From contig JBEWZL010000155.1 in the NCBI GenBank assembly GCA_045837725.1, forward strand, positions 22,187 through 86,186: DNA of 64,000 bases, given 5' to 3'. Under the pieces are notes generated by a model that saw nothing but the letters and a program-made list of their open reading frames with translations, had not been told where the DNA came from and made no database searches. Positions 1 through 11,788 of the stretch are shown in pieces. The position numbers and the translations under genes are program-made. The DNA is from Vermamoeba vermiformis. Its lineage: Eukaryota > Tubulinea > Echinamoebida. Within the stretch, counting starts at the first letter, position 1; every line of letters begins with the position of its first letter.

Positions 1-2702
1 CGCACTGCCCTGCTGGTAAGTATCGACATGAATTCTTCTCATCAACTCGTTAACGAAATACTTGACAGAAAGAAGAGTACCAATCCATTTTGAGGTCAAA
101 AGATAATACGAGACGCGAGTTAAAAGAAACAGAAATCAAGTACGATACTGTTCGCAGAGACATGAGTCTTCAAAGAGTTTCTGCAGTAAGTAGTAGTATT
201 TATGAGAACTAGCCTTGCAGAGGACTGACAGACCTTCAAGGTTAACGAGAAAGACTTGGGTTTGTTGGTTGATTTGTTTAGCGTGCAGAATGGACACGAT
301 GAGTATTGTAAGTATTAGTTAGCATTCGTTATAGCTAATAATTCAATTAGACGACGCACTCAATCAGGTCTTCAAGTCTTTCGTGAATGTGCGAGTAACG
401 CTCGACTCGAACACTGCCTCGCAGTTGCTCAAAGAACCAAGCCGTAGCGCTCGTATTTGGGCACTGGACAGGCTCGAATTCAAGAATAATGAAGCACAGA
501 TGAGGCGTATTGCAGAATCTTATGGCTCCGAGCAGGTCGTCTATCCTGTTGATCTCCTGGAGTATGAGAGTCGACTTTCACCAGCTATTTATCGAGTGTA
601 AGTGATCTGAGTTAAAATGCTCGTGCTACTAACCAACAATCAATAGGTTCGGTTCCACTCTAATAACGAGGACCGATGCAGTCGGCGAAGAAATCGTGAA
701 GCGATTCAATGTTCGCGTTGTGTAAGTGCGGCTTTCACATGTACATAAATGTCTAACAATCTACAGCACGTTAAAGGGCACTACAATGTCATCCGGGTTG
801 ATGACAGGAGGATATCACGCTAACAAAGGAAACATCATCAGAATGAAAATGACTTCGTTTAAACTTGCGCAAGACCTCCACCGATTGCGAGCCGAGCATG
901 ATGCTATCAAAAAAAGAGAGGACGAGGCACAAGCCCTCTTGCGCGACGCTGAACGAGAGTTGGAGGCTGAAAGGACCAACGAGAAAGTGCGTGTCACGCC
1001 ATTAATATTGTACGATTGGGACTTAAACTAACAAGAGCAGCTTCGAGCTCGTATTTCTAAGATGGAGCGGTCTCTAAGAGCCACTGTAACGAACAAGAAG
1101 CAGCTATTAGAGAAGCTTGAGCGAAATATCAGTCGAGTGTCAGTCATCGAGCAACAATTGCAACAGCTCTCTGCAACGAGCGGCGTGACAAATGGCTCGA
1201 AGACCAACGTAAAATCTCTCAACAAGCAGCGAACCAAGCTACAAAAAGGTAATGAGGTGGCCTATTTTAACTGCTTAATCTTTATTTGACAGATCTGGAC
1301 GACCTCGCCCGTCAAATCGAGTTGACAGAGGCTCGTGTTACGGCTATTGATGTAGAACTAGAGCACCTAAGCCGTCAACTTACCAATGTAGAGATAGAAA
1401 AGCGTGAAGGCAATGTACAGGATTTGGAAGCACTTAAAGCGAAGTTTAGCGAGGCTAATGCTCAGTTGACATCGTTTGTTGCTTCGAGAAAGCAGCTCAC
1501 TGCCGATGTCAAGAAGCTTCAAAATGGTAAGTTAAGTAACTACTCAACGTCTTACTGACGCACTCGATAGGCCTTGTGGAGTCAGAAGAAGCTAGGCAAG
1601 ACTTTCTCAAGAAGATTAGTGCCGCCAACAAACAGCTAGTGCAGCTCAACAAAGAGAGGACTCGTTTGAAGATTGATCGCGACGACGAGGATGTGCAGAT
1701 GGACGTCGAAGTTGATGTTGAGGAGCTAAAGTACACCGCGGAAGAGATACGCAAAAAGCTTCAGACGCTCAAAAGCACCCTGCGTGAGCTTCGCAAGAGC
1801 AAGAACGGGCGTGCCAATCCTGCGTTAATCGAGCAACGAGAACAGACTCTCAATGACTTCAAGAATAAGGTACGGCTCACAGTCATACAAACGAATGGAA
1901 TTGACCGTTACCATTAGGTGCTGGTCGTTCAACAAAGCTTGAAGGAGCTCGCTATTGGCATCCAACTGTCGATTGAAAAGATCAACGAAGCGAACAACAT
2001 TGCATTCGAAAGTGCGTAATGGAAGCTCTTCCAGACTGATGACTAACAAGGCTTACATTGTCCAGTTGTGAGAAAGGAGTTCTCGAAGCAGTTCGCGACA
2101 GTTATTCCCAACAAAAGAGCTGACGTACGACGCGTCAATCCTGACGGGCCACTCGTATGAAAGTTTGCGCTATGTTACTTCAATCTCGATTAACTAATAT
2201 TTCGTTACTATAGGAAGAGGGCATATACTTCGTTATTTCGGATATCAACTCGGATGAATGGCGCGAAGGTAGATCTCATCCTTTGTCGCGGTCGTTGTGA
2301 ACTAATTTTGCCCTAGGTTTGAACGAGCTGAGTGGCGGTGAGAAGACCTTACTTGCCATGAGTTTTATTCTTAGTACTGCTGCGTTCAAGAAGCGATCTC
2401 TTTACATTTTTGATGAGGTCGACGCGGGTAAGTAGATCAACCAGATCTGTGTAAAAAGATTCTTACTGATATTGTAATAATTCATTGTTATATGTAGCAT
2501 TGGACGAGATTAATAGCAAGCGATTAGCAGCGCTGATTAATTCGATGTTGGGGACTTCCCAAGTGATCTGCGTCAGCCACAACCAAAATTTTTCGAAGCA
2601 GGTACGTACTTATATTATCTATACATCATGTTAGATTAGTTTATATACACGGCCATTGAACGTTAATTCCACAAAAAGTTAACGGATCCAATCGATATTT
2701 GA
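1..2702 (+). CDS. SMC2: SMC2-like condensin ATPase, 3' part of gene
   Basis: Structural-maintenance-of-chromosomes ATPase; the N-terminal Walker A half lies outside the window. Visible in order: the end of the first coiled coil, the hinge (exons around 320-1000, with TLDSNTASQLLKEP, VFGSTLITRTDAV and the glycine-rich VTLKGTTMSSGLMTGG), a long Glu/Lys/Leu-rich second coiled coil (1040-2100), then the C-terminal head with the signature motif LNELSGGEKTLLAMSFIL and Walker B/D-loop YIFDEVDAALDE. Hinge wording and the segment before the signature fit SMC2 better than SMC4, SMC1 or SMC3. About a dozen short phase-mixed introns interrupt it. After the exon ending at 2601, splicing to 2679 gives a short tail, LTDPIDI, and a stop at 2700-2702; SMC2 proteins normally have about 40 more residues after this point, so the 3' end may be mis-joined. 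Expected role: condensin core, mitotic chromosome compaction. Family call is strong; the paralogue call is moderate. Confidence 0.78.
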
Positions 2703-2703
2703 A

Positions 2704-3057
2704 ATGTATTCTCATTGCAATTTCGCACTGTCGATTCCTTTTAGCGATGAAGTGTTGATAAGAATTGACGTTAAATTATGCGAAGAATTTTCTCGGACAA
2801 AAAGAGAGCCAAAATTCTGCGTTTTTGTCGGCAAATTTCAATGGCCGTTCGCTATTTATTCAACAAAAATATCAAGCGGCGCTACAAACATAATAGAATG
2901 CAAAATTATGATGCCTTATAATTTTTTATTAAGACTTCACGCATTTAATATCGTTTTTATAAGGGAGCGCGCGAGATCCAAATTACGAAAGAAGGATTTT
3001 ATTCTAAGGTGGCAAAAATTGTTGAACGATCGAATTAGGTCAATCAATATTTTTTAA
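2704..3057 (+). CDS. Open 117-codon reading frame, unrecognised
   Basis: An uninterrupted frame with a true ATG begins two bases after the presumed SMC stop and runs 117 codons in AT-rich sequence. The product would be basic (for example RARSKLRKKDFILRWQKLL near the end) with no signal peptide, membrane segment or domain I recognise. A chance frame of this length is possible in this much non-coding DNA. Nothing else is visible in the 632-base gap between the SMC gene and the ARM-BTB gene. Confidence 0.22.
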   Translation: MYSHCNFALSIPFSDEVLIRIDVKLCEEFSRTKREPKFCVFVGKFQWPFAIYSTKISSGATNIIECKIMMPYNFLLRLHAFNIVFIRERARSKLRKKDFILRWQKLLNDRIRSINIF

Positions 3058-3334
3058 AAAATATTGCGATTTTTTGATAGCCGCTAAATGAATTAGTTTA
3101 TAAAAGAATAAAATCGAACAGATCCCAGTCGGATTCAATTTCGATAGAAATTTCATGTAAAACTTGCTGAACACGACCACAGATCCAGTATTAAACGTGA
3201 TTAGCGAGTGCTATAAATATTGGCTAATGTCGAAAACCTAATTTTTCGAATCGAAACTTAATGTCAGACCACGAAGGTAAACTAATCCGATCCCGATCTT
3301 CTTGACACAAACCATTAATACTGTACTTAGTCTA

Positions 3335-6300
3335 ATGTCTAGTCTTGAAAATATTGGCAAAATTCACAAAGGTAAGCCTATTAATTCGAACAATAGCAAA
3401 TGGCGTGTTGGTGACTACGAACAAGATCTGATCAGAAAAATTTTCGTCTTCAGGTGAAAAATCAAAAGAAAAGAAGTCAGTCAAGAACAGAATAATCAAC
3501 GCAATGAAACGTAAAGGATTATCATCAGATTCATTAGACACAGTCTGCTCGCCATTAAAAAAGGTATAGAAACTAATATTTGTCTAATTCCCTGCGAATT
3601 CTAAGTATTAAATGTATTTGCACAGCACAAGTCGAGCAAAACAGACAAATTTCGAGCTAAGGTAAGTCTTATTATACTCACCTGGCTTTGGATCCAGATC
3701 AAAGATCTAAATTTTTTTGATCAGCTCGGAAAAATCATGGGCGCGGATACCAAACAAAACGAGAAGCTACAGAAGCTTATAGACAACTTAAATAAGCCAG
3801 GAAAATTGGATACTGCTTGCACAAAGCTTCTGACAGACTACGCATCCGCTTTAGACGAAAAGACATCTGCAAACGAAAAGAATAATATCACTGACAAGAG
3901 CGTCTATTTGGACCAAATTTTATTAGAAAAATTAATGTTTAAACTCGAAGAATTACAATCCCAAAGCAAGAAATATAAGAATACCACCACTGCAAGAAGT
4001 TTCCGAGACGACCTTATTACATTAATGAAATGCTTGCGAATACTTTCCAGAAATGGTAAAATTACTATAAAAGGAAATACGTAACTGAATACGATCTAAT
4101 CGATTTTGTTCAGTACAAACTTTGTCGGTCGGATTAACAGTTCAATCTTATGCCCAAACAATTCTTAAAGTCCTCGAAGACAGAATGGACGACGTTGAAG
4201 TTCAAAAATACTCTATTGTTATATTTAACAATTTTGCGGCTCAATGTAAGTTCAAATAGTTTTTAGCGAAGAAAATGGCGCTAATTTTCTATTCCTTTTT
4301 AGGCAAGTCAATTGCAAGCGAATTACCGCAAAGTTCTACTTTGATAATTAAGTCAATTAAGACACACTTCCATAATCCCGAAATTGTAAACTTCGGAATG
4401 ATCACCCTCAGAAACTTGTCTTCCGACGGTAAGTCAAAGCACATCCGTTTCCTTCATTACTAACGGTCTTTCAGCAGACGCACAAAAATTGACAATTTAC
4501 AACGAGAAGGCGTTGAAGTACGTTTTTAACGCGTTGCGAGACTACCCCAACAATTTATCCATCGTCGAAAACTGTTGCGCTGTCATTCGATTTTTGGCCT
4601 TAAATGGTAATTTCTAAATATAGTATTAGCTCGTTATAGAACCTATTCTTATTGGTCTCGTAGATGAGGTCGAGGAACAAATCGGGCTTCAAGGCGGAGT
4701 TCGAACGGTGTTGGAAGTCCTCAGCAGTTACATCAGCAAACAAAATATCGTCGTGCAAGTCGTAGGCGCCCTTTGGAACTTATCGAACAACGCCAACAAC
4801 AAAGGTGATTTCACATTATAACGGCGTCAGATTGATTGCTGTCGTCATGAAAAGTTACGCTAAAGATGCGTACATCCAAAAAGCAACTTGCGCCGCCTTG
4901 CAAAACTTAGCAATGAGCTGTAAGTCCGAAGAAAAATTATTGCAAAGCTTAAATTCGGAGGCTAATATTATTATCTTTAGCTCGTATTCGAGATACAATT
5001 GTTTCATGCGGTGGTATTGAAAGTGTTGTTATGAGCATGAAAAATTATCCGCACGACGCGGAAATTCAAGAACAAGCAGCTGGTGCTCTATGGAACTTTG
5101 CTTTAGATGGTAAGTGCCTAAATACAAATAACCGGACAGCATTTCGCCTAATTGTTTTTAATTATTCGGTCAATTATTGAGGAAATTTCAATTTTGCGGA
5201 ACGCTCGCGCTACAACACGTAATAACATTTTGATTTTTAGATCGCAATAAGAAGCTAATATCTGATTTAAATGGTATTCATTATATACTACGAGCGTTGA
5301 AGAGGTTTTCATTCGATGCAAATGTCGTTGAATGTTGCTGCGGTGCTTTACAGAATTTGACATTGAACGGTAAGTTAATTGATACATACACATGTAAAAC
5401 ACTTGTTGCAATTGAATTTGATAAATAATCGTCCAGATCCAGATGACGTGGCTAAACTTGCTTTCGCTAATGCCAAATCACTCAAGTTGCTATTGAACAT
5501 TATTCGACAGCACGTGGATAACTCCGATGTATTAGAAGGTGCCATATCGGTCTTATGGAACTTATCCACCAATGGTAAGTTTTTCCGCTAGTACTCCATA
5601 AAAAACTAGTTCCTAATACTTTTTTATTAGATACCAACAAACTTTTGATCGTTTCTGAGCACGGAATTGTCGTCATTTTGGAGATCATGAGACGACATAG
5701 AATTTCAGCTGAAGTGCAAGAATGTTGCTGCGGTCTCTTACGCAATCTTTCTACGAAAGACGCATTGAGGACATTGATTGCCGAAGAGAACGGCATTGAC
5801 GGCATTATTAGCACTTTGAGCCTTCATTACAGTACGTCAAAGCCTATTAAAACCATCGAAACTGACAGGCTTGCAATAGATTTCCCGCAACTCGCCGAAG
5901 AAGCAACAGCCGCGCTTAGCAACCTTTCGGAATCACCCGAGCTGCACGTGCGAATCGTTCAAGCCAACGGCATTCAAACAGCCATTAAGACTCTCATGCA
6001 CTACGAAGAAACATTGATTGAAGGTCGCGAGCGAAGCCCTGAGATTCACACGTATACCTCTGACTTCTTGGTGAACCTCCTGTCAAACGGTAAGTCCCGA
6101 AAGTGACACTTTGACACCTGTCAAACGATTTTCCTAACGCTAAAAACTTCAGTTGCTGGTCAAAAAGAACTCATGCTCGGCATTATCAATACGAACTCCG
6201 TGCGTTCTTTAATGAAGCTGCAAAAGCACACTTCAAAATTGAGCTTGAAGCACGTGTGCAAGCTCGTGCTCGCAGAGTTGCAAGAAGAATGTGTTGTGCT

Positions 6301-7428
6301 CTATAACGACGTCAAGGACTCAAACGAAGAGGCCTCAATGATCAAATTTGCAATGTCTTTGCCGTACTTCATTACTAAAACAAGTAAGTCTTTCCTAATT
6401 AGGTAAAAGAAGCTAACGCAGTATTTTTTCACAGCTTTGAAGCAACGAATGTACATCGAGTATGGTCTCATCGATGTTATTTTGGGCCAACTGTCCAAGT
6501 CTGATCTTCAAGACTCCAAGGACGCTGCACGATCACTGCATTTCTTCATTCAAACCTCGTTGAAAAAACAAAAGAAACTTCCTTCGAACTTTGTTGGATT
6601 CCCGCCTCAAACACCTGAATTTGGACTCGCTCTCAACGACGAAATGTTGTCTGATTGTGTTTTCAACGTAGAAGGTCAGAAAATTTTCGCGTCCAAGGCT
6701 ATTTTGGCGACTCGATCCGACTACTTCCGCAAACTTTTCGTAAGTACCACTTTCCATAAATGGAAATCCGGTGATATTTTACTAGCTACAGGCCCGGTCT
6801 TACCTTAAATATAGTACTAATATTCTATATTTAGTTATGTGGCATGAAAGAAAGCTTCTCGAAAGAGATCGTTGTCACGGACATCGAGTACGATATTTTC
6901 TTCAAAGTGATGCAGTTCTTGTACACCAACACGCTCAATTTGGCAAGCCACGATGAAGCCGTGAAGCTTTTAATAGCAGCCGATCGATATCAATTGGACT
7001 ACTTGAAACTCCGATGCGCGGAATATCTCCGAGAAATTATCGATACTGACAACTTCGAAACATTACTCGATTTGGCTTTCATATTCAACGCTCATACACT
7101 CCAAGCCCAAACAGTTGGATATACTTTGCGATTATGGAAGTCAATCGATAAGATCGTCGAAGCTGTAATGGCCCTGCAAAATTCAAATGGCAGATCTGAT
7201 CCTAAATCTTCAACCAAGCAAGAAGAGGATAATACGTTGCCACTTAACGAGAAACAAATTAAATTACTCGATTATTGGAACTTCAAAGAAGAATCGGCTG
7301 TGCGTGAAAAAGAAAAAATGTTGAAGAGCATGATGAGCGACAAATCGTTCACGGACAAGATCAAGTCGTTTTGTAGCGATATTATTATGAGCTTGAACAA
7401 GTCTCAAGCGAAAATTAAAACCATGTAA
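3335..7428 (+). CDS. Armadillo-repeat and BTB/POZ domain protein
   Basis: Start ATG at 3335 (MSSLENIGKIHK) chosen because three small exons join in frame through a basic segment (EKSKEKKSVKNRI) to the long exon at 3737. About ten ARM repeats follow, recognisable by ALWNLS, ALQNLT, LLRNLS and NGI motifs (exons 3737-6400). A BTB domain follows (LSDCVFNVEGQKIFASKAI, ATRSDYFRKLF, then VMQFLYTNTLNL) and a C-terminal BACK-like helical tail to the stop at 7426-7428. ARM-BTB proteins (for example Arabidopsis ARIA/ABAP1) act as scaffolds or Cullin-3 adaptors; that role is inference here. Nearly every ARM repeat ends in a phase-1 intron. Oddity: near 4804, between NNANNK and ISHYNGV, the frame shifts with no usable intron, so the gene is either broken there or the base calls are wrong. 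Confidence 0.88.
4800..4808 (+). other. Apparent frameshift inside an ARM repeat
   Basis: Reading from the upstream exon, the frame passes NNANNK and then hits a TAA near 4820. The frame that continues the repeat (ISHYNGVRLIAVV) is offset by one base. Comparison with sister repeats (DRNKKLISDLNGI, DTNKLLIVSEHGI) suggests two bases are missing, or one is extra, right after the NNK codons. No GT-AG intron restores the frame. Confidence 0.6.
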
Positions 7429-7917
7429 ATAGTATTATTTATTTAACTTGTGATTCAAAATCCTATCATTTGGAGGCTTCTCTTGGCCTGTTTTTGAGAA
7501 GGTCCCTGGCGGAGTAGTGACAACCTCATATGAGGTTAATTATATTTGCTGGTGAATTGAACTACGGTGAGCCCTCAATTCGTTCTTGGATCTTAGATCT
7601 CGACACGACGGATAGATCAAAACCATCTCGTCATCGAAGATTAGATTTATGATTGCGCATTCAGCCGTCTACGTTCAAACTTAGTTATCAAACCGAACGA
7701 TAGGTATAGATCCTTAAGGCGATACCCAGCACTAGATCAAATTACGGTCCTTCAGCCTCTTGCAAAATAAATCAAGAAGAAATCAGCATATAAAAAGCAA
7801 AGATTTTTAATGACGAAACGTAATTTTCCTTTTTTGGAAGTTTTGATTAATTTGCTTTTGGCGGTTTTTTTCACTCTACAAAATAACTGTTGCAAGAGAC
7901 CACAATTCAACATCAAT
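7429..7917. other. Intergenic spacer with a 16-bp palindrome
   Basis: Spacer between two same-strand genes holding the presumed promoter of the secreted-protein gene. A perfect palindrome, AACCTCATATGAGGTT, lies at 7522-7537. Stretches of this spacer are open in several frames on both strands, so no reading frame is convincing. Confidence 0.4.
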
Positions 7918-8757
7918 ATGAAACTCCAACTTGTTATCTTGCTCTCAGTCGCCTTACTGGCGTCTGCAGTCCGCGAACGCGTATTGTACGAAGCGTTTTC
8001 TGGATTGGATTGTCAGGCTGCCGACCTTGGCTCAATTACCGTGCGCTTTGAGGTGCGTACTTAATCGTATTGACCGTTCTATGGGTTTGGACTATTTAGG
8101 AAATTTATACAAATTCAATTCTTTAATGTCCTTTGACAATTTTTAATCATTGGATGCAGGACTCGACTGAGCCTCGTTACGATTGCACCAACTACGCTAC
8201 GACCTCATATAGATCAACTGCTAATGCCCCACTTCCCGATCCTCAACCCGACTGGGCTTACGTTGCAGTACAACTCTCGGGATGCCCGATCACTGACGCA
8301 ATGGAATACGCCCTTTACGCTGGTAAATATTTTTATTAACATTACGTGTGCATGACTAATAATAAATGACGCAGGAAAACCAGCGACATCGTGCTGGGTT
8401 TATTCCAACTTCCAAGTTTACGTGGATGGACCAAACAAAATGGTCTCTATCAACCTAAACGAAACTAAGTGCAAATATGTCGATTTTCTTGAAGACTACA
8501 ACGAAAGTCCAGTTGGATTTTGTCGTGAGCAAACCGGTTTTTCCACGGGCTCAGCTTATGGCAAGTATCCGATCACCTTCGCTCCTGTAGCCGCTCCTGT
8601 CGATGCTCCCGTTGCTCAACAAACGCCTAATGCTGCGGGATCTCCACAAAGCAGCAATACCCCCGTCAAGAGCAACACACCATCCAAGACTAACAACGGA
8701 TTCCGAACTTCTGCCGGATTTGTCGCTCTTATCAGCGTTCTCTCTCTTTGTTTGTAA
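7918..8757 (+). CDS. Small secreted protein with GPI-type tail
   Basis: Three exons. The start at 7918 opens a clear signal peptide (MKLQLVILLSVALLASA) followed by a Cys-containing ectodomain (GLDCQAADLG, YDCTNYATTSY, QLSGCPI, TSCWVYSNFQ, NETKCKY, GFCREQTGF). A Pro/Ala/Val stretch (PVAAPVDAPVAQQTP) and a Ser/Thr/Asn/Pro-rich stalk lead to a short hydrophobic C-terminus (SAGFVALISVLSLCL) with no basic anchor, typical of a GPI-attachment signal. Introns lie at about 8053-8159 and 8321-8374. I do not recognise the family. The PVDAPV stalk motif recurs in the membrane protein at 36306-37706. Likely a cell-surface or secreted protein; partner and function unknown. Confidence 0.75.
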
Positions 8758-10078
8758 GGTCGCAATTATACAGACTTATGTAAGACCATTGGGGTATATA
8801 TAAACGATTACTTACTTAAAACGTGGCTGGTGAATCTAGTTTAAGCGCCAATTTTTTTATTTCTCAATTATTGTTACGGATTGTATTTTGCAACACAACA
8901 GCCTCTAAAGTAGATGCATAGTGTCGCGCTGCTGCTACAATCCAAAGTCAGCTTGGAGCAGTGCGTCTTGTGCCGATCCATAAAGAGTAAAGTTCTCGGG
9001 AAGCATTTGGATAATGAGATTGTGTAAGATAATAATTTCATAGTATTTTTAGTGCTGTTTCTATAATTTTAGAGCGATAATGAAAATCAGAAATGAATTT
9101 TTACTTCAAATTTCTTATTTCTTCAGCTAATTTTTTCCTTAACAGGCAAAATAATTTAAATTTGCAACTACTGCTATTTCAGGTTCCTCGAATAATTATC
9201 CGACCATATTCCACTCCGTGGCGGTTGCTCCGTAAGTACGATCCAAGCCTATTTTTACAAAGCAAATCCAAACCACCTTTTAGCGTCTGGCAGTCCTTAA
9301 AGGACTAACTATATACGTCATAAATTTCATATCATCAAATTATTTCGTCTCTTGCTCCTCTATAGTTTGAGCCCTCGCGAAATTTATTATTTAGTGCCAG
9401 ATCCATTTGCAGCGCGAAGTCGAACTAGCAATTGCTCCTTCAGATAATTATGTATTGTGTTTTTTGAATAGCGCTCGTATTTCTGGGGAATCGATCGAGA
9501 ATTCGTCACAGAAATCGAGCCTTTGCGCTAGTTTCGCTTTTCATTCGTGCAACAACGCTATCTCTCCGAACGGATCCGCCTCTTAAAATAACTGTTCAGC
9601 GATTAACTCTAATGAAGGCTATAGTTTACCTTTACTACATTTCAAATTCTGGTTTTGTTTTGGCTAAAGGAATTCGTTCCGTGGATCGGAGATTGCAATC
9701 TCGTACGATGCTTTCACATTTGTTTCTATATATGGATAAGTAAGTTTAAGTGACGAGAAACTATTCAATTTCATAAAGACCATAATACTAACTGTATATA
9801 ATAGGATCTCATTCGAAATTTTGCTCCAAATTGAATGTCGGCGATACATCCGTTTATACGCCTTTGAACCTTAAGATTCGCTCGCAGTTCGATGATCCAA
9901 TCTTGGCTTATTGTCTGCGACGTTAAAAATGACGCCGACTTCGTTTATAAAGACTTTTTGAGAAGCAGGTTCTAAACTCCAGAATTAAAAATTTGCCTTG
10001 ACGATTATGACATTTTTTGACACGGAGCCAAAAATCTCTTTTTTCCGACGGTGGTTCTTTTTATCAAAGCGAGTCCAT
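8758..10078. other. Intergenic region with possible orphan exons
   Basis: No gene model can be supported in this 1.3-kb gap. Two segments look exon-like on +: 9183-9231, bounded by ...TTTCAG and GTAAGT, which joins in frame to a segment from about 9365; and the open stretch from about 9470, which reaches a GTAAGT donor near 9747 and continues in frame from 9806 to a stop. On the - strand about 30 open codons end near 8923. None shows a known motif, and they may be remnants or chance. Confidence 0.25.
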
Positions 10079-11477
10079 ATGACTACCACACTTCGTGTCC
10101 CACCCCAACATAAGCAGTTGAAAAAAGAATACCGTCTCTCGCGCCGAATGACAGCCGCTACTCCGCCACATCCAAATATTGAACCAACGAAGATCTGTGT
10201 CCTGGGGGCAAAGAAAGCTGGCAGCACCACTTGGACTAAGTACTTTACTAACCTGAACGAAACGGTAAGTCAATTCGATAGTTTAAAAATTATATCGGCC
10301 GGTGGTTTTATGGCAGATCTAGATCGTGCGCAAATTAAGTGTTGCGAGGCAATTTCATTTAAACTCTTATAATGACCATTAATACATTCAATGGTCATTA
10401 TATTGCTACATTATTATTAAAGTCGTCCTATTATTGGTCCCCTTCATTAAATCGCGGAGAAACGAGGGGACAGCACATCTAATCGTCGTGCCTTATATTC
10501 TATAGAGACTCCTTTAATTAATTATTGAAACATTTAATTATATCTCGCTAGCTTTATATACTTTGAGCTCGTTTACGATGCACAAGCGTATATTTAGTTG
10601 TTACGTCTTTGACCACTTGCTGACGTTTGTCTTGCAGAAACCTCCTCAACCTATTAGTGCCATGGATGAGGCTATTCCTAAGCGATGGAAGATCGAGGAG
10701 CAAGAACATCAATTGGAAATTAGCGACACGGGAGATCTGGTAATTAATTAGCGAGAACAAATAATTTAATTTGAAAATGTGATTTTACCGCTTAAGCTTC
10801 CACCCTAATTAATTATATTGCGAATATGATGATTGATAGCTTCATTTAAATCTTAAATTTAAATTTCGGTTGCGGATCGGCAATCAAATTGGATCTTTTC
10901 CCTAACACATTTTTAATTCGTTAGAGCTCCTTCCCTGCGCTATTCTGCCACTTTATTATAACCAACAATGGCTTTGTTGTCATCTACTCAATAACGGACA
11001 AACAATCAATAGAATGGGCGCAAAAGACTATCATGCAGATCAAAGAGATCCGCAGCCGCGCTAAATTTCCAGGCTGCCCGATCATCTTGGTCGGCAACAA
11101 AGCAGATACGAGCTCAGAACGCGTAATCTCTACTGAGGAAGGGTAAGCGTCTCATTAATGTAACAGAAAATATTTCTATTTTTGGTAGCCACCTCGTATC
11201 TTCGTCAAACGAAAAAGTTTTCAGTTAACACAGATACTCATGAAAGTACTTTATCTGGACGCTTTTACGATGCGTTCGCAGCGGAAAGACTAGATCTGAC
11301 GCTCTTTTATCGAACAGACAAAGCTTGGCGGATAAATTTTCTTGCTTATTCATCGAGACTTCAGCGACTTCCGGAAGCAACGTAGATACGGCGTTTAATA
11401 AGTTGATAGAAGAAATAACCAAAGTTAAACCTCAACAAGACGCTATCAAAAAATCTCGAAGTTGTCTTGTTATGTAA
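10079..11477 (+). CDS. Degenerate Ras-like small GTPase with CaaX tail
   Basis: Four exons: 10079-10264, about 10639-10738, about 10925-11142 and 11324-11477. G1 region ICVLGAKKAGSTTW, switch II region LEISDTGDLSS, core strand GFVVIYSITDKQSI, G4 VGNKAD, G5 FIETSA, and a C-terminal SCLVM that fits a prenylation CaaX box. Splicing 11142 to 11324 is needed to place EEG directly before LADKFSCLFIETSA, as in Ras. The P-loop lacks the invariant Lys (GxxxxGK[ST] reads GAKKAGST), and the switch-II Gly-Gln of DTAGQ is replaced by Asp-Leu. In Ras, loss of these residues impairs nucleotide binding and hydrolysis, so this may be a membrane-attached pseudo-GTPase. Two upstream in-frame ATGs make the exact start uncertain. 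Located between the spacer and the convergent eIF2-gamma gene. Confidence 0.8.
10368..10402. repeat. Inverted repeat (hairpin) in GTPase intron 1
   Basis: Arms of 13 bp, TATAATGACCATT and AATGGTCATTATA, are separated by 9 nt inside the first, roughly 370-nt intron of the Ras-like gene. It could form a stem in the pre-mRNA. Function unknown. Confidence 0.6.
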
Positions 11478-11788
11478 CCTCAGATCTTGACCTTTGTAAC
11501 ATAAGACTTGTATAATAGAATGTAAATTAGTAAACTATCTTGCGGAAATTGATAAAATATCAGCGCACATATGGAACCGAATGAGGGTGACAAGAAGTGA
11601 TTCAATCGTTTTATGTACATAATTCGGAATTGTGTTCAACATTCTTATCGGTAGGATTGAATTGAAGGTATTCAATGCAAGTTAATATGGGACTGCAAAA
11701 GATAAGATATATTTCGAAAACTAATTTATTGCTCAAAATAACAAAATGCGATTGTGCTTGTCTTTCGTGGCGGTGCATCTAGTTTGGC

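Noticed and set aside
7440-7560. Coding-like frames in the spacer after the ARM-BTB gene
   Set aside because: Frames on both strands are open at once because the stretch is G+C-richer; none has a start, a convincing splice partner or a recognised motif.
11182-11385. 67-codon frame inside the Ras-like gene
   Set aside because: It spans the intron 11143-11323; splicing that intron restores the Ras order EEG-LADKF-ETSA.
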